From: Pseudomonas sp. RIT288
GTDB lineage: Bacteria; Pseudomonadota; Gammaproteobacteria; Pseudomonadales; Pseudomonadaceae
Assembly: GCF_000631985.1 (NCBI RefSeq)
Contig: NZ_JFYN01000044.1
Location: 124,001 to 188,000, forward strand
Length of the DNA: 64,000 bases
Direction: 5' to 3'
Within the stretch, counting starts at the first letter, position 1, and each line of letters starts with the position of its first letter. The translations under genes and the position numbers were made by a program. The notes beneath the pieces are model-generated. The model was not told the DNA's origin. It was given only the letters and a program-made list of their open reading frames with translations, and searched no databases. This document shows positions 52,673 to 61,084 of this stretch, piece by piece.

Positions 52673-53152
52673 GTGAAAAAAATCGCAGTGTTCGCCGATG
52701 TGCAGAACCTCTACTACACCGTGCGTCAGGCTTATGGTTGCCATTTCAACTACGCCGCGTTGTGGGCGGATGTGAGCAAGCACGGGCAGATCGTCGAAGC
52801 CTATGCCTACGCGATCGACCGTGGCGACAGCAAGCAGCAACAGTTTCAGCAGATCCTGCGCAACCTTGGTTTCACCGTGAAGCTAAAACCCTATATCCAG
52901 CGCAGCGACGGCTCGGCCAAGGGTGACTGGGACGTGGGCATCACCCTCGATATCATGGACGCCGCCGACCACGTCGACGAAATCGTCCTGGCCTCCGGTG
53001 ACGGCGACTTCGACATGCTGCTCGAGCGCATCATCAGCAAACATGGCGTGCAAGCGGTCGCCTATGGCGTGCCCGGCCTGACCGCCAACTCGCTGATCCG
53101 CGCTGCCAGCCGTTATGTGCCGATCGAAGGCGCGCTGTTGTTGAAGAATTGA
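52673..53152 (+). CDS. NYN domain protein (LabA/DUF88-like, PIN-fold RNase family)
   Basis: The protein is 159 aa. The PIN-like fold is supported by acidic residues in IAVFADVQNLYYT (start), DVGITLDIMDAADHVDEI and LASGDGDFDMLLERI, the usual metal-binding positions of NYN ribonucleases. GTG at 52673 has AGGA 6 bases upstream. It is followed 43 bases later by a DEDD exonuclease on the same strand. RNA cleavage is inferred from family; the target is unknown. Confidence 0.88.
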   Translation: MKKIAVFADVQNLYYTVRQAYGCHFNYAALWADVSKHGQIVEAYAYAIDRGDSKQQQFQQILRNLGFTVKLKPYIQRSDGSAKGDWDVGITLDIMDAADHVDEIVLASGDGDFDMLLERIISKHGVQAVAYGVPGLTANSLIRAASRYVPIEGALLLKN

Positions 53153-53195
53153 GCTGTTACTGAAGAATTGATTTTTGTACGGAGTTGAACCCGGT

Positions 53196-53801
53196 TTGGA
53201 ACGCATTGCAGTCATCGACTTTGAAACCACCGGCCTGTCGCCGAACAGCAGCTGTCGCGCCACGGAAATTGCCGTGGTCATGCTGGAAAACGGCCGTATC
53301 GTCGAGCGTTACCAGAGCCTGATGAACGCCGGCGTGCGCGTCCCCGCGTTTATCGAACAACTGACCGGCATCAGCAACGCCATGCTGCGCAGCGCACCAT
53401 CGGCCGAGCGGGTGATGGAAGAGGTCAACGAATTCGTCGGCTGCACGCCACTGGTCGCGCACAATGCATCGTTCGACCAGAAGTTCTGGGACTTTGAATT
53501 GGGGCGGATCAAACGCACCCGTTTGCAGAACTTCGCCTGTTCGCTGCTGCTGGCCCGCCGCCTGATGCCGGCGGCGCCGAATCACAAGCTCGGCACGCTC
53601 ACCACTTTCGCCCGCCTGCCACACACCGGCCAGGCGCACAGGGCGATGGCGGATGCCGAGATGGCGGCCAACCTGATGGCGCATCTGGCGCAAGAACTGC
53701 GGCACAAGCATGGGGTGCGTGAGCTGAATCACGACCTGCTGTGCAAACTGCAGAAAGTCCCGGCGGCCAAAGTCAGCGAGCACCTGCAACGCTACCGCTG
53801 A
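53196..53801 (+). CDS. DEDD-family 3'-5' exonuclease (DnaQ-like)
   Basis: The protein is 201 aa from a TTG at 53196, which makes it begin MERIAVIDFETTGLSP, the usual family start. Exo I is D8-x-E10, exo II lies in LVAHNASFDQKFW, and exo III near GQAHRAMADAEMAANL (His-x4-Asp). An earlier TTG at 53175 is possible. It resembles stand-alone DnaQ-like exonucleases, not the Pol III epsilon subunit. Its neighbour is the NYN protein. Confidence 0.88.
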   Translation: MERIAVIDFETTGLSPNSSCRATEIAVVMLENGRIVERYQSLMNAGVRVPAFIEQLTGISNAMLRSAPSAERVMEEVNEFVGCTPLVAHNASFDQKFWDFELGRIKRTRLQNFACSLLLARRLMPAAPNHKLGTLTTFARLPHTGQAHRAMADAEMAANLMAHLAQELRHKHGVRELNHDLLCKLQKVPAAKVSEHLQRYR

Positions 53802-53823
53802 TCCCGAACCCAACACAACATCC

Positions 53824-53914
53824 TTGTAGGAGTGAGCCTGCTCGCGATGGCGGTCTGTCATTCGACATTATCGGTGACTGACACACCGCTATCGCGAGCA
53901 GGCTCACTCCTACA
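53824..53914. repeat. REP-type inverted pair (GTAGGAGTGAGCCTGCTCGC family)
   Basis: GTAGGAGTGAGCCTGCTCGC and its inverted copy flank about 50 bases between convergent genes. The outer half resembles the GTAGGAGC family and the inner half the GAGCCTGCTCGC family. Confidence 0.85.
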
Positions 53915-53934
53915 GTGGGATTGTGTGGGGCTGA

Positions 53935-54387
53935 TTATTTGCCGTTGGCTTCGATATGGCTCAACGGCACGCGCTTCTCGATTGCGCTCGACAACACAAT
54001 CGAGGTCTTGCTGAAGCCGAACTTCGCCACGCGATTGATCAGCTCCTCCAGTTCCGTCATCGACCCCACCGCGCCCTTCATCATCACGCACGGATCACCC
54101 GTCACCCGAAAGCACTCGGTCAGTTGCGGAATTTTCACCAGTTCGTCGTAAACCTTCTGGCTGCCGTTCTGGTGCAGGCGCAATTCGATCATGCACTGGA
54201 TCGGCAAGCCGATTTTCGACAGGTCGATGTTCGCCTGATACCCGGTGATCACTCCGGCTGCTTCAAGCTTGGCCACGCGCTCGGCCACCGCCGGGGCGGA
54301 AAGGTTCACTTTGCGCGCCAGATCGGCGTAGGACGCGCGACCGTTTTCCAACAGGGCGCTGAGCAGCATGCGGTCGTATTTGTCCAA
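53935..54387 (-). CDS. Lrp/AsnC family transcriptional regulator
   Basis: The protein is 150 aa. The winged helix-turn-helix is seen in RASYADLARKVNLSAPAVAERVAKLE (about 17-42); the RAM ligand domain starts near GYQANIDLSKIG and includes ECFRVTGDPCVMM. It diverges from the EamA exporter gene, with 163 bases between starts and a palindrome at 54410-54422, which suggests it controls export of an amino acid. The ligand is not known. Confidence 0.92.
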   Translation of the reverse strand: MDKYDRMLLSALLENGRASYADLARKVNLSAPAVAERVAKLEAAGVITGYQANIDLSKIGLPIQCMIELRLHQNGSQKVYDELVKIPQLTECFRVTGDPCVMMKGAVGSMTELEELINRVAKFGFSKTSIVLSSAIEKRVPLSHIEANGK

Positions 54388-54409
54388 GGCCGGACTCCTT
54401 AAATTGCCA

Positions 54410-54422
54410 GACTTTCGAAGTC
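54410..54422. promoter_or_regulatory. Candidate Lrp operator in divergent gap
   Basis: GACTT-TCG-AAGTC, a perfect 5-bp inverted repeat around a 3-base centre, lies 23 bases before the Lrp-type gene and 129 bases before the EamA gene. Confidence 0.4.
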
Positions 54423-54550
54423 GTGGTTTATCCCGTCAATCTCCGTTGTTTCAAAAGTGTACCGGCGCGATAAACAGGTTTTGTAGCTTATTTTTGCTCG
54501 CGGGCCTTTCTAGAATAATTCACACCCTGCCTCTGACTGTCGAGCTGCCC

Positions 54551-55492
54551 ATGCCTGCCTTGCGCCGTTTTTCCTTGCCGTTGATCGCCGCGTTTTTCGC
54601 GTTGTACGTGATTTGGGGATCGACCTATCTGGTGATCCGCCTCGGCGTCGAATACTGGCCACCGTTGATGCTCGGCGGAGTGCGCTTCGTGATTGCCGGC
54701 AGCCTGATGTACGCCTTCCTGCGCTGGCGTGGGGCGCCGGCGCCGACCTGGGCGCAGTGGAAAGCGGCGGGGATCATCGGGATCTTGCTGCTCAGTTTCG
54801 GTAACGGCGCGGTCAGTGTCGCCGAGCACACGGGCGTGGCTTCCGGCGTGGCGGCATTGGCGGTAGCAACGGTGCCGTTGTTCACTTTGTTGTGCGGATA
54901 CTTCTGGGGCGCGCGCAATACGCGCCTGGAGTGGGCCGGGGTGGCGTTGGGGATTGTCGGCATCGCCATGCTCAACATGGGTTCCAATCTGCAATCGAGT
55001 CCGATGGGCGCGGCGCTGTTGATTTTTGCGGCGGCGACCTGGGCGTTCGGCTCGGTGTGGAGCAAACACCTGCCGCTGCCGCAAGGGGCGATGGCCAGTG
55101 CCGTGGAGATGCTGGTGGGCGGCGTGGTGCTGCTGATCGGCAGCGCGGTCAGCGGCGAACACCTGCAAGCCTTGCCGCCGGTGGAGGGCTGGCTGGCCTT
55201 GGGTTATCTGATCTTCTTCGGCTCGATCATCGCCTTCAATTCCTACATGTATCTGCTCAAGCACGTGCGTCCGGCGGCGGCCACCAGTTATGCCTACGTC
55301 AACCCGGCGGTGGCGGTGTTGCTGGGGATCGTGTTTGTCGGCGAGACCATTGGCATGGAAGAAGCGCTGGCGATGCTGGTGATCATCAGCGCCGTGGTGC
55401 TGATCGGTCTGCCGCAGTGGCGGCGGCCGGCGCAGCCGCTCGTCGCGGAGCCGCCGAAGACCGCCGTTCCAGCAGAACAGCGTGTGAATTAG
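54551..55492 (+). CDS. EamA/DMT family exporter (YedA-like)
   Basis: Inner-membrane drug/metabolite transporter of 313 aa with ten predicted helices in two EamA halves. Half-repeat marks are IWGSTYLVIRLGVEYWPP near the start, then FGNGAVSVAEHTGVASGVAAL and, in the second half, PAAATSYAYVNPAVAVLLG. The product is likely an amino acid or metabolite exporter. The long in-frame extension toward 54368 runs across the Lrp regulatory region and is not used. Confidence 0.9.
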   Translation: MPALRRFSLPLIAAFFALYVIWGSTYLVIRLGVEYWPPLMLGGVRFVIAGSLMYAFLRWRGAPAPTWAQWKAAGIIGILLLSFGNGAVSVAEHTGVASGVAALAVATVPLFTLLCGYFWGARNTRLEWAGVALGIVGIAMLNMGSNLQSSPMGAALLIFAAATWAFGSVWSKHLPLPQGAMASAVEMLVGGVVLLIGSAVSGEHLQALPPVEGWLALGYLIFFGSIIAFNSYMYLLKHVRPAAATSYAYVNPAVAVLLGIVFVGETIGMEEALAMLVIISAVVLIGLPQWRRPAQPLVAEPPKTAVPAEQRVN

Positions 55493-55557
55493 GGTAAACT
55501 GCGCGCCATTGCATCCTTGTTTTGCGCAACCGCGCTGATTTTTCCTACGGTATTCCC

Positions 55558-56898
55558 ATGACTTTCGCCACCCTTGGCCTGATCGAACCCTTGCTGCGCT
55601 CCCTCGAGACGCTCGGCTACCAGACTCCAACGCCGGTCCAGGCGCAAGCCATTCCGGCCGTTCTGGCCGGTCGCGACCTGATGGCTGCCGCCCAGACCGG
55701 CACCGGCAAGACCGCCGGTTTCGCCCTGCCATTGCTGCAGTTGCTGGCCATGGAAGGGCCGAAAGTGGCCGCTAATTCGGCGCGCGCACTGATTCTGGTA
55801 CCGACCCGCGAGCTGGCGGAGCAGGTTCATGAGTCGGTGCGCCAATACGCTGAAAACCTGCCATTGCGCACTTATGCGGTGTACGGCGGCGTCAGCATCA
55901 ACCCGCAGATGATGAAGCTGCGCGGCGGCGTTGATGTGCTTGTCGCCACGCCTGGGCGCCTTATTGATCTGTTCCGCCAGAACGCGTTGAAACTCGATCA
56001 GTTGCAAACCCTGGTGCTGGATGAAGCCGACCGCATGCTCGACCTGGGCTTCTCCGAAGAACTGGCGAACATTTACCGCATGCTGCCGAAGAAACGCCAG
56101 ACGTTGCTGTTCTCCGCGACCTTCTCCGATGACATCCGCCTGCTCGCCGGGCAGATGCTCAACGATCCGCTGAGCATCGAAGTCAGCCCGCGCAACGTCG
56201 CAGCCAACACCGTCAAGCAGTGGGTGGTGACGGTGGACAAAAAGCGCAAGCCGGAACTGTTCGTGCACCTGATGCGCAAGAACAAGTGGAAGCAGGTGCT
56301 GGTGTTCGCCAAGACCCGCAACGGCGTGGATGCGCTGGTGGAAAAACTCCAGGGGCTCGGTGTGAACGCTGACGGTATCCACGGCGACAAGCCGCAGGCG
56401 ACCCGTCAGCGTGCGCTGGATCGTTTCAAACTCAGCGAAGTGCAGATTCTGGTGGCGACCGACGTCGCCGCCCGTGGTCTGGATATCGAAGATTTGCCGC
56501 TGGTGGTCAACTTCGACCTGCCGATCGTGGCCGAGGATTACATCCACCGCATCGGCCGTACCGGCCGTGCCGGTGCGACGGGCGAGGCGATCTCGCTGGT
56601 GTGCGCCGATGAGGTGAACATGCTCTCGGCAATCGAGATGCTCACGCGTCAGACCTTGAAGCGTCAGAACGAGCCTGACTTCGAACCCGAGCACCGCGTG
56701 CCGGATACCGACGCCAGCGGTCAGGTGATCAAGAAGCCGAAGAAACCGAAAAAGCCGAAGACGTCCGGCGGCGGTGGCGGCAAGCGCAATCTGGGTAAGT
56801 GGGTCGACAGTGGCGACACCCAGGCACCGGAGCCGTCGATCAAGCCTGTGCGTAAAGTGCCGGTGTTCAATACTGGGCCGCGTAAGCGTAAGCCTTGA
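55558..56898 (+). CDS. rhlE: DEAD-box ATP-dependent RNA helicase RhlE-type
   Basis: RNA helicase of 446 aa. Q motif at the N-terminus (PTPVQAQAIPAVL, 25-37), Walker A AQTGTGKT (45-52), DEAD in VLDEADRMLDLGF, SAT, and HRIGRTGR. The C-terminal tail (about 375-446) is Lys/Pro/Gly-rich and basic, as in RhlE. It works on structured RNA, such as during ribosome assembly or mRNA decay. Several RhlE-type helicases occur in Pseudomonas; which one this is cannot be told from sequence alone. Confidence 0.93.
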   Translation: MTFATLGLIEPLLRSLETLGYQTPTPVQAQAIPAVLAGRDLMAAAQTGTGKTAGFALPLLQLLAMEGPKVAANSARALILVPTRELAEQVHESVRQYAENLPLRTYAVYGGVSINPQMMKLRGGVDVLVATPGRLIDLFRQNALKLDQLQTLVLDEADRMLDLGFSEELANIYRMLPKKRQTLLFSATFSDDIRLLAGQMLNDPLSIEVSPRNVAANTVKQWVVTVDKKRKPELFVHLMRKNKWKQVLVFAKTRNGVDALVEKLQGLGVNADGIHGDKPQATRQRALDRFKLSEVQILVATDVAARGLDIEDLPLVVNFDLPIVAEDYIHRIGRTGRAGATGEAISLVCADEVNMLSAIEMLTRQTLKRQNEPDFEPEHRVPDTDASGQVIKKPKKPKKPKTSGGGGGKRNLGKWVDSGDTQAPEPSIKPVRKVPVFNTGPRKRKP

Positions 56899-56926
56899 TC
56901 TGATGGGGCGTCTGTAAGGACGCCTT

Positions 56927-57001
56927 CGCGAGCAGGCTCGCTCCCACAAGGGATCTCCTTGTTACTGGAGATCAGTGTGGGAGCGAGCCTGCTCGCGAAG
57001 G
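56927..57001. repeat. REP-type inverted pair (GTGGGAGCGAGCCTGCTCGC family)
   Basis: TCGCGAGCAGGCTCGCTCCC and its inverted copy, separated by about 35 bases, lie between convergent rhlE and the flavoprotein gene. Confidence 0.88.
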
Positions 57002-57015
57002 ACGCACCTCGGTCT

Positions 57016-58257
57016 TCAGCCCTTACTCTGCAACCACTCCAACATTCCCAATCCCGCCGCCCGCCCGCTGGCAAAACACCCGGTCAGCAGATAGCCGCCC
57101 GTCGGCGCTTCCCAATCCAGCATTTCCCCCGCACAGAACACTCCCGGCAACGCCTTGAGCATCAAGCGCTCATCCAGCGCTTCGAAAGTCACGCCGCCGG
57201 CACTGCTGATCGCTTCGTCCAGCGGGCGGGTGTTCACCAGGGGCAGCGGCAACGCTTTGATCGCCCGCGCCAACAGCGCCGGATCAGCGAAGGTTGCTGC
57301 GTCAGTCAGTTCACGCAACAACGCCGCTTTGACCCCATCAATCCCGACCTGACTGTGCAGGTGCTTGGCCATCGAACGCGAGCCGCGCGGCTTGCTCAAC
57401 GCCGTCTGCAATTTATCCACAGGTCGGCCGGGCAACAGATCGATGTGCACCGTGGCTGAACCCTGCGCGTTGATCGCTTCGCGAATCGGTGCCGACAGCG
57501 CGTAGATCAGGCTGCCTTCAACCCCGGTCGCGGTGATCACGCATTCGCCCAAGCGTGGGATATCGTCGTTCAAACCGATGGCGATATTTTTCAGCGGTGC
57601 GCCGGCGAATTTGCTGACAAGGAACTCGCTCCAGGCCTGCACTTCGAAGCCGCAATTGCTCGGCTGCAACGGCGCCAGTCCTACGCCTTTTTGCTCCAGT
57701 GGCAGCATCCACGCGCCATCCGAACCCAGCCGCGACCAGCTGCCGCCGCCGAGGGCGAGCAGGGTGGCGTCGGGTTTGACGGTGATTTCGCCGTCGGGGC
57801 TGGTGATGCGCAGTGCACCGTGTTCATCCCAGCCGAGCCAGCGATGACGGGTGTGGATAACCACGCCGCTGTCGCGCAGGCGCTTGAGCCAGGCGCGCAG
57901 CAGGGGAGCGGCTTTCATGTCGGTGGGGAATACCCGGCCGGAGCTGCCGATGAAGGTCTCGATGCCCAGATCATGAATCCAGCGGCACAACGCGTCGGCA
58001 TCGAAGCCGCGCAGCAATGGCGCGATCTGCGGTGCGCGTTCGGCGTAGCGCGCGAGGAACGCCGGGTAAGGCTCGGAGTGGGTGATGTTCATGCCGCCGA
58101 CCCCGGCCAGCAGGAACTTGCGCCCCACCGAGGGCATGCCATCGTACAGATCGACACGCACGCCGGCCTGGCTCAGCACTTCGGCGGCCATCAGGCCGGC
58201 GGGGCCACCGCCGATGATGGCGACGTGAGCGGGGAGGAGGGCGGAAGTCTGGGTCAT
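57016..58257 (-). CDS. FAD-dependent oxidoreductase, YhiN/HI0933 family
   Basis: Flavoprotein of 413 aa. The N-terminal dinucleotide-binding motif VAIIGGGPAGLMAAEVLSQAG (about 12-32) is intact; family marks GRKFLLAGVGGMNITHSEP, TLLALGGGSWSRLGSDG and the C-terminal APTGGYLLTGCFASGRAAG follow. Biochemical role of this family is unknown. The start at 58257 (MTQTSALLP) gives a proper Rossmann beginning; the open frame extends to 58293 without a better site. Confidence 0.88.
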   Translation of the reverse strand: MTQTSALLPAHVAIIGGGPAGLMAAEVLSQAGVRVDLYDGMPSVGRKFLLAGVGGMNITHSEPYPAFLARYAERAPQIAPLLRGFDADALCRWIHDLGIETFIGSSGRVFPTDMKAAPLLRAWLKRLRDSGVVIHTRHRWLGWDEHGALRITSPDGEITVKPDATLLALGGGSWSRLGSDGAWMLPLEQKGVGLAPLQPSNCGFEVQAWSEFLVSKFAGAPLKNIAIGLNDDIPRLGECVITATGVEGSLIYALSAPIREAINAQGSATVHIDLLPGRPVDKLQTALSKPRGSRSMAKHLHSQVGIDGVKAALLRELTDAATFADPALLARAIKALPLPLVNTRPLDEAISSAGGVTFEALDERLMLKALPGVFCAGEMLDWEAPTGGYLLTGCFASGRAAGLGMLEWLQSKG

Positions 58258-58311
58258 GGCGTGCGCTGCGGTATGGCGGGATAAGGCGCGCATTCTAACA
58301 GCCGGGATCCG

Positions 58312-58401
58312 TGTAGGCGCTGCCGCAGGCTGCGATCTTTTGATCTTGTTTTCTCAGGTTCAAGATCAAAAGATCGCAGCCTGCGGCAGCTCCTACAGGG
58401 G
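58312..58401. repeat. REP-type inverted pair (GTAGGAGCTGCCG family)
   Basis: GTAGGCGCTGCCGCAGGCTG and its inverted copy in inward orientation around GATCTTTTGATCTTG. Within the 279-base gap 58258-58536; the rest of the gap (58402-58536) contains a perfect DnaA-box-like TTATCCACA at 58491-58499 but no gene. Confidence 0.87.
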
Positions 58402-58536
58402 GATCGAAAGTGAATTCCAGGATCTGGTTGAAAAATGATCAGCGCGCTGTACGCCGTGCTCGCTGTGGCCTGTAGTGCCTTTCGCTCAGGTTATCCACAG
58501 GCCGTTCCACAGCCATTGTGGGTAACGCAGCACAGC

Positions 58537-59457
58537 TTAGTGACAACCGTGTGACGTCCAGACCCGTTGCGCACTGTGATGCAGGATGCCGTGGCGGCGG
58601 GCGAGGGCGTGGCGATCCTTGCTGTAGCCGCCACCGATCACGCCGACTACGGGGATGTCGCGGCCCAGGCAATGGCGCATCACGCTTTCATCGCGGGCGG
58701 CGACGCCGGCGTCGGTCAGCTGCAGATAACCGAGGGCGTCGTCCTTGTGCACATCGACCCCGGCGTCGTACAGCACCAGGTCCGGTTGATAGAGCGGCAG
58801 CAGGTAGTTAAGGGTCTCATCCACCACCTGCAGATAGTCGGCATCGCCCATGCCTTTGGGCAACGGAATGTCCCAGTCGCTTTCGGCCTTGCGCGCAGGA
58901 AAATTCTTTTCGCAGTGCAGGGAAACGGTGATCGCCTCCGGGGTGTCGTGGAGGATTCGCGCGGTGCCGTCGCCCTGATGCACATCGCAATCGAAGATCA
59001 GCACCCGGTTCACCCGACCGCTTTGCAGCAGGTAATGGCTGATGATCGCCAGGTCGTTGAAGATGCAGAACCCGGCCGGGTAGTCGTAGTGGGCGTGATG
59101 GGTGCCGCCGGCGAGGTGACAGGCCAGACCATGCTCGAGGGCTTTTTCCGCCGCCAGAATCGAGCCGCCGACGGCCCGCACGGTGCGCCGTGCCAAGGCT
59201 TCATTCCACGGCAGTCCGAGGCGCCGCTGGTCTTCACGGGACAACTCGCCGCTCATGTAGCGTTCGATATAGCGACGGTCATGGGCCAGGGCGAGGATGT
59301 CGTTGGGGCAGATTTCCGGGCGCAGCAGGTCGGCGTCGCGGGTCAGGCCGCTGTCGACCAGGTGATCGCGCAGCAAGCGGAACTTGTCCATCGGAAAGCG
59401 GTGATCCGGCGGAAACTCGGGGCTGTAGTCTTCGTGGTAGATCAGCGGCAGGGGCAT
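58537..59457 (-). CDS. Histone deacetylase family protein (acetoin utilisation/APAH-like)
   Basis: Zinc hydrolase of the arginase/HDAC fold, 306 aa. Metal and catalytic motifs: LAGGTHHAHYDYPAGFCIFNDLAI (with the His-His pair), FDCDVHQGDGTA (Asp and His ligands) and VLYDAGVDVHKDD (second Asp). Substrates of bacterial members include acetylpolyamines and acetyl-lysine; which one here is unknown. Start at 59457 (MPLPLIYHEDYSPE). Diverges from the acetyltransferase gene by 82 bases. Confidence 0.91.
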   Translation of the reverse strand: MPLPLIYHEDYSPEFPPDHRFPMDKFRLLRDHLVDSGLTRDADLLRPEICPNDILALAHDRRYIERYMSGELSREDQRRLGLPWNEALARRTVRAVGGSILAAEKALEHGLACHLAGGTHHAHYDYPAGFCIFNDLAIISHYLLQSGRVNRVLIFDCDVHQGDGTARILHDTPEAITVSLHCEKNFPARKAESDWDIPLPKGMGDADYLQVVDETLNYLLPLYQPDLVLYDAGVDVHKDDALGYLQLTDAGVAARDESVMRHCLGRDIPVVGVIGGGYSKDRHALARRHGILHHSAQRVWTSHGCH

Positions 59458-59539
59458 GGCAACTTCATGTAGGAACGATGGAAAGAGTGAACGATCCTAC
59501 CAGCGATGTAGACTTGCGGCATGGAAACGGAGGGGCACG

Positions 59540-60109
59540 ATGGAGCCGATACTGCAACTGGAAAGTGCGCGATTGCTGATGCGCCAATGGCAGGACGAGG
59601 ATTTGCCGGCATTTGCGGCGATGTGTGCCGATCCGCAGGTCATGCGTTACTTTCCACAGCCCTTGAGCCGTCTGGAAAGTGCGTCGATGATCGGCCGGGT
59701 GCGCGGGCATTTTGCCGAGCACGGTTTCGGTCTATGGGCTCTGGAGCGCAAGGACAGCGGTGCGTTCATCGGTTTTACCGGTCTGGGTGTGGTCGGTTTC
59801 GATGCCCCGTTCACCCCGGCGGTGGAAATCGGCTGGCGCCTGGCCAAGGAGCACTGGGGCCTGGGCTATGCCAGTGAAGCGGCGTGGACCGCTCTGCGTT
59901 GCGGCTTTGACCGGTTGTCGCTGAAGGAGATCGTGTCCTTTACCGCCCAGAGCAATCTACCGTCGGAGAAAGTCATGCAGGCGATAGGCATGCAGCACGA
60001 TCCGGCCGATGATTTCGATCACCCCAAACTTGCCGTCGATCACCCGTTGCGTCGGCATCTGTTGTACCGAATTACCAGGGAGCAATGGCTGCAAACCCTG
60101 CATGGCTAA
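59540..60109 (+). CDS. GNAT family N-acetyltransferase (RimJ/RimL-like)
   Basis: Acetyl-CoA-dependent acetyltransferase of 189 aa. RimJ/RimL-type layout: TARLLMRQWQDEDL-like start (10-23), VEIGWRLAKEHWGLGYASEA carrying the acetyl-CoA motif A (about 95-114), and FTAQSNLPSEKVMQAIGM (motif B). The start at 59540 follows GGAGGGG. The acceptor is unknown. It stands next to a deacetylase-family gene in divergent orientation, which may be chance. Confidence 0.9.
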   Translation: MEPILQLESARLLMRQWQDEDLPAFAAMCADPQVMRYFPQPLSRLESASMIGRVRGHFAEHGFGLWALERKDSGAFIGFTGLGVVGFDAPFTPAVEIGWRLAKEHWGLGYASEAAWTALRCGFDRLSLKEIVSFTAQSNLPSEKVMQAIGMQHDPADDFDHPKLAVDHPLRRHLLYRITREQWLQTLHG

Positions 60110-60214
60110 GCCGACACGGACGTTTACAATGGCGCGACAGTGGCTCGCGCCAGAACCTGAATGGGCCGCCGCAGCCAAGACTGCGCGGCATAGCGTTGTG
60201 TGAGGAGAGTCTGA

Positions 60215-61084
60215 ATGAGCCAAGTGTTGGAAGATCTGGTCGACCTGCTGACCCTGGAGCCGATCGAGGAAAACCTGTTCCGTGGCCGCAGCCAGGACTT
60301 GGGTTTCCGTCAGTTGTTCGGTGGCCAGGTGCTCGGTCAGTCGCTGTCGGCGGCCAGTCAGACGGTTGAAGAGGCGCGTCATGTGCATTCGATGCACGGC
60401 TATTTTTTGCGCCCGGGCGACGCCAAGTTGCCGGTGGTGTACTCGGTGGATCGCGTGCGTGATGGCGGCAGCTTCAGCACCCGGCGGGTCACGGCAATCC
60501 AGAAGGGCCACCCGATTTTTACCTGCAGCGCGTCATTCCAGTACGACGAGGCAGGCTTCGAGCACCAGAGCCAGATGCCAGTGGTGGTCGGCCCGGAAAA
60601 CCTGCCGTCGGAGCTGGAACTGACCCAGCAACGCGCGCACTTGATCCCCGAGCACATGCGCGAAAAACTGCTGTGCCCGAAACCGATCGAGGTGCGCCCG
60701 GTCACCGAAAAAGACCCGTACAACCCGCAACCGGCCGATCCGGTGAAGTATGTGTGGTTCCGTGCCGACGGCGCGCTGGCCGACATTCCGGCGCTGCACA
60801 AATACCTGCTGGCCTACGCCTCGGACTTCGGCCTGCTGACCACTTCGATGCTGCCGCACGGCAAGTCGGTCTGGCAGAAAGACATGCAGGTCGCCAGTCT
60901 CGATCATGCATTGTGGTTCCACAACGATCTGCGCGCCGATGACTGGTTGCTTTATGCGATGGACAGCCCGTGGGCCGGCAACTCCCGTGGATTCTCTCGT
61001 GGCAGCGTGTACAACCGCGCCGGGCAACTGGTGGCGTCGGTGACCCAGGAAGGCCTGATTCGTCACCGCAAGGATTGGGCATGA
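60215..61084 (+). CDS. tesB: Acyl-CoA thioesterase II
   Basis: Hydrolyses acyl-CoAs to free fatty acid and CoA. The protein is 289 aa, a double hotdog fold. Family marks: ENLFRGRSQDLGFRQLFGGQVLGQSLSAA (about 19-47), HSMHGYFLRPGD and the C-terminal DDWLLYAMDSPWAGNSRGFSRGSVYN with the expected Asp-Thr/Gln catalytic region. A GAGGAG ribosome binding site precedes ATG 60215. It overlaps the next gene by 4 bases (ATGA). Confidence 0.95.
   Translation: MSQVLEDLVDLLTLEPIEENLFRGRSQDLGFRQLFGGQVLGQSLSAASQTVEEARHVHSMHGYFLRPGDAKLPVVYSVDRVRDGGSFSTRRVTAIQKGHPIFTCSASFQYDEAGFEHQSQMPVVVGPENLPSELELTQQRAHLIPEHMREKLLCPKPIEVRPVTEKDPYNPQPADPVKYVWFRADGALADIPALHKYLLAYASDFGLLTTSMLPHGKSVWQKDMQVASLDHALWFHNDLRADDWLLYAMDSPWAGNSRGFSRGSVYNRAGQLVASVTQEGLIRHRKDWA

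Noticed and set aside
54368..54550. Longer N-terminus for the EamA protein
   Set aside because: The extension runs through the divergent regulatory gap and is not a membrane sequence; the conserved helix starts at 54551.
59456..60109. GNAT and deacetylase genes as a reversible acetylation module
   Set aside because: The two are divergent and belong to broad families; proximity alone is not enough to claim a joint function.
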